This document shows positions 13,907 through 16,154 of a DNA stretch of 16,154 nucleotides, in pieces. Positions within the stretch are counted from its first letter, which is position 1. Each line of letters starts with the position of its first letter. The DNA lies in NCBI GenBank assembly GCA_021805275.1, contig JAJZFQ010000045.1, positions 1 to 16,154 of the forward strand, read 5' to 3'. The DNA comes from Pseudomonadota bacterium (GTDB taxonomy: Bacteria > Pseudomonadota > Gammaproteobacteria > Steroidobacterales > Steroidobacteraceae). Under the pieces are notes generated by a model. The model did no database searches. It was given only the letters and a program-made list of their open reading frames with translations, and had not been told where the DNA came from. The position numbers and the translations under genes were made by a program.

Positions 13907-14135
13907 CTCCGATCAGAGACGCCCCACTGTCGCTGTTCTCTGACGTCTATCGTCGCGTATACGACTGAGGCACCATTGCCGGCGGGTACACGAACGCCGC
14001 CGGTGCACCGTCAACGTCTCAGGCCACCAGGCGTTATGACCCGGTGTGAATCGCGCTGCGCCCGGTACGGCATGATCCCGCGCCGAGCCAGCTTTGCGGT
14101 TTGCCTCCACAGTCTCCCTTGCAGAGGTCACTCCC
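13907..14135 (+). other. Intergenic region before the DUF4382 lipoprotein gene
   Basis: 229 nt with no gene I can support. A loose inverted repeat (TCAGAGA/TCTCTGA, 13914 onward) follows the ccdB stop but lacks terminator form. No sigma-54 promoter is found; AGAGGT at 14123-14128 is the ribosome site of the next gene. Confidence 0.4.
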
Positions 14136-16142
14136 ATGAAACGCGTGCGTTCCCATTCGGCCTGGACCCTGGGCGCCCAACATCTACTGACCGGTCTGCT
14201 CGTGGCCGCAGCGCTCGCGCTCGCCGGCTGCGGCGGCTCGAGCATGAGCCCCTCGACGGCCGTGAGCCCTTCCACCTCGACCAAACAGACCCCGTGCACC
14301 AGCGGCTGCGGGACGGCCTTGGTATCTCTCACGGATGCGCCCGGGGACTTCGTCAGCTACATCGTCACCGTCGACTCCCTGACGCTCACCCGCGCCGACG
14401 GAACGGTGGTGCAGACCGTACCGACCACCTCGCAGGTGGATTTCGCGCAATTGGTGAACCTGTCCGAAGTCCTGAGTGCACAGCAGTTGCCCCCTGGCAC
14501 TTACACCTCCGCGAAGCTGACGCTCGATTACAGCACCGCGGACATCGTCGTGAGCACGGCGAGCGGCAATGTCACCGTGCCGGGAGCGGACCTGATCAAC
14601 GGCGCGACGAACAGCCCGATCAGCGCTCCGATCACGGTCACGCTGTCGTTCGGCAGCGCCCCGCTCGTGATCACCGACGGGACCGTCTCGAACCTCGCGC
14701 TCGATTTCAACCTCGCGGCCTCCAATGCCGTGGACCTCACCGCCAACCCGATCACCGTCACCGTCAACCCGGTGCTCAGCGCGAGCCTCGCGCCGGCGAG
14801 CAGTAAACAGATCCATGTCCGCGGTCCGCTGCAGAGCGTCAGCGTCGGCAGCAGCGACTACGTCGTCAATGTCCGGCCCTTCGCCGATGACCAGGACGAC
14901 TTCGGGCAGTTCACCGTCTACACGAACGCCTCGACCACCTACCTCATCAATGGCACGAGCTACACCGGCTCGGCGGGCTTGAGCGCGCTGCAGGGACTCT
15001 CGATGGGCACGCTCACCACCGCGTATGGCACCTGGGACACCACCGCGAACACGTTCACCGCCAGCGTGGTGCATGCCGGGACCAGCGTCGCGGGCGTTTC
15101 GGGTGATGCGGTGATCGGGACCGTGGCGGCACGCACCGCCGATACGCTCACGGTGGACAACGCGCTCGTCTACCAGCCGCCCTCCAGCAGTTCGAGCAGC
15201 GGCGACACCCAGAGCGACGACGACCTGCACTTTACGCACCAGGTGACCGTCACGATCGGCTCGGGCACGAGCGTCAGCGCCGAAGGCGAGACCGGAACGT
15301 TCAGCCCCTCTGACCTCTCCGTGGGTCAGCGCGTACGCTTCACCGGAACGCTGAGCTCGAACGCAACCGGAACGTCGCTCGATGCGACCAGCGGGACCGC
15401 ACTGATGAAGCCGACCCGCGGCACGGGCCTGTACATCGGACCCAATTCCGGGGCGATCGCGGTGAACCTGCAGTCCCTCGGCGGGGTCGATGCCGGGTCC
15501 CTCCTGTTCGCCGGGACCGGGGCGAGCTCGGCCACCGACGCGACTGCCTCGAGTTATCTGGTCGGCATCCCCTCGAGTTTCTCGACCACCGTGCTCGCGG
15601 TCGGACTGCCGGTCGAGTTCACCGGGTTCGTCACCCCGTTCGGGACCGCACAGATCGGTACCGCACCGCCGGACTTCGCGGCGACCACGGTGGTCAGCTA
15701 CGCCCAGGCGCATGCCGCGCTGCAGGCGAACTGGACGAGCCCGGGTACGACCACGGCGTTCACCGCGCTCAGCTCCACGCAGCTGGTGATCGGCCAGCCG
15801 GCGCTCGCCAGTGCCACGACCCACACCATCCGGATCGGGGAGACGATGATCGACGCCTCGACGTTGAGCGGCGGCGTGACGCTGATCCCCGCCACCGCCA
15901 CCAGTTCGAGCAGTTCGAGCACTTCGACCGAGCCGAGCGATGACGGGGGCGAGGACCTGGCTTTCGCCATCGCACACCAGTCGAGCGACTCGGTCGATAC
16001 CTTCGGGACCTTCAGCGACTTCACCAGCGCGCTGAACACGGACCTCAGCACCGCCTCGGTGCTCGGGATCTGGGCCAACGGGCTGTACGGCTCGAGCGGG
16101 ACGATCACCGTGAATCGGGTCTACGTGGTGCTGAACAACTGA
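14136..16142 (+). CDS. DUF4382-domain lipoprotein with repeated beta-domain tail
   Basis: A predicted lipoprotein of 668 residues. The ATG at 14136 is preceded by AGAGGT at 7 nt and gives a signal peptide (HLLTGLLVAAALALAGC) with lipobox LAGC and Cys32; an earlier TTG at 14094 lacks these. After a Ser/Thr/Pro linker, residues about 59-215 fit DUF4382: TALVSLTDAPGDFVSYIVTV, VDFAQLVNLSEVLSAQQLPPG, YTSAKLTLDYSTADIVV, and LALDFNLAASNAVDL. The rest consists of repeated short beta modules (IHVRGPLQSVSVGSSDYVV, GDAVIGTVAARTADTLTV, LSVGQRVRFTGTLS) similar to DUF5666-type repeats, interrupted by acidic Ser-rich linkers near 347-365 and 587-608. DUF4382 is a carbohydrate-binding-like beta fold of unknown function in envelope lipoproteins. 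A role at the outer membrane surface is likely, but the ligand is unknown. It is a complete gene, with the stop 12 nt before the window end. Confidence 0.85.
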   Translation: MKRVRSHSAWTLGAQHLLTGLLVAAALALAGCGGSSMSPSTAVSPSTSTKQTPCTSGCGTALVSLTDAPGDFVSYIVTVDSLTLTRADGTVVQTVPTTSQVDFAQLVNLSEVLSAQQLPPGTYTSAKLTLDYSTADIVVSTASGNVTVPGADLINGATNSPISAPITVTLSFGSAPLVITDGTVSNLALDFNLAASNAVDLTANPITVTVNPVLSASLAPASSKQIHVRGPLQSVSVGSSDYVVNVRPFADDQDDFGQFTVYTNASTTYLINGTSYTGSAGLSALQGLSMGTLTTAYGTWDTTANTFTASVVHAGTSVAGVSGDAVIGTVAARTADTLTVDNALVYQPPSSSSSSGDTQSDDDLHFTHQVTVTIGSGTSVSAEGETGTFSPSDLSVGQRVRFTGTLSSNATGTSLDATSGTALMKPTRGTGLYIGPNSGAIAVNLQSLGGVDAGSLLFAGTGASSATDATASSYLVGIPSSFSTTVLAVGLPVEFTGFVTPFGTAQIGTAPPDFAATTVVSYAQAHAALQANWTSPGTTTAFTALSSTQLVIGQPALASATTHTIRIGETMIDASTLSGGVTLIPATATSSSSSSTSTEPSDDGGEDLAFAIAHQSSDSVDTFGTFSDFTSALNTDLSTASVLGIWANGLYGSSGTITVNRVYVVLNN

Positions 16143-16154
16143 CCGATGCCCGGG

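Noticed and set aside
14069..14082. Sigma-54-like GGCATGATCCCGCG upstream of the DUF4382 gene
   Set aside because: The -12 element (TTGC) is absent, so it fails the consensus that the three PEP-CTERM promoters meet.
14184..15977. Long minus-strand open frame opposite the DUF4382 lipoprotein
   Set aside because: Arg/Gly-rich shadow without signal or motif; the plus frame has a lipobox and DUF4382 pattern.
1..16154. tRNA, rRNA, CRISPR array, IS element or integrase
   Set aside because: No regularly spaced repeats, transposase motifs or RNA-gene signatures were seen on either strand.

Overview
The window is GC-rich DNA, probably from a Beta- or Gammaproteobacterium (Pseudomonadota). The pointers are the exosortase A (XrtA)/PEP-CTERM signature, a PrsK-type kinase N-terminus, sigma-54 promoters, a polysaccharide deacetylase of the XrtA-associated type and CcdAB. 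All identifications come from reading motifs by eye; no database search was run.

Layout. 1-307 (-): 5' end of a multipass membrane protein resembling the sensor kinase PrsK. 407-2137 (-): lipoprotein with three Cys-paired beta repeats and an NHL propeller. 2436-3173 (+): first PEP-CTERM exoprotein. 3347-7944 (-): two overlapping genes, a degenerate-SIR2/TIR protein followed by a membrane-anchored nSTAND NTPase with a TPR-like tail. 8235-10076 (+), divergent: a SLOG-domain protein with four transmembrane segments. 10289-11050 and 11479-12231 (+): two more PEP-CTERM exoproteins. 12356-13240 (+): polysaccharide deacetylase. 13307-13906 (+): ccdA and ccdB read as one continuous frame. 14136-16142 (+): DUF4382 lipoprotein.

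Two stories stand out. First, each of the three PEP-CTERM genes is preceded by a -24/-12 sigma-54 promoter, an IHF-like site 21-31 nt upstream of the -24 GG, and a shared GTCG-n9-ACA(C/G) element 80-103 nt upstream of it. This is the full architecture expected for an activator-dependent regulon, and the PrsK-like kinase at the window edge makes PrsR the natural candidate activator. The last two of these genes also share an almost identical sorting-tag-plus-terminator cassette attached to unrelated mature domains.

Second, a SLOG-4TM / SIR2-TIR / nSTAND-TPR gene set sits between the PEP-CTERM genes. Its domains are those of nucleotide-centred biological conflict (anti-phage type) systems: a probable ligand sensor with a membrane effector, a TIR NAD-cleaving candidate and a STAND switch ATPase. 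It is the best candidate here for an undescribed system. A smaller oddity is the ccdAB locus, where an apparent one-base insertion near the antitoxin C-terminus fuses antitoxin and toxin frames and the toxin C-terminus is atypical.
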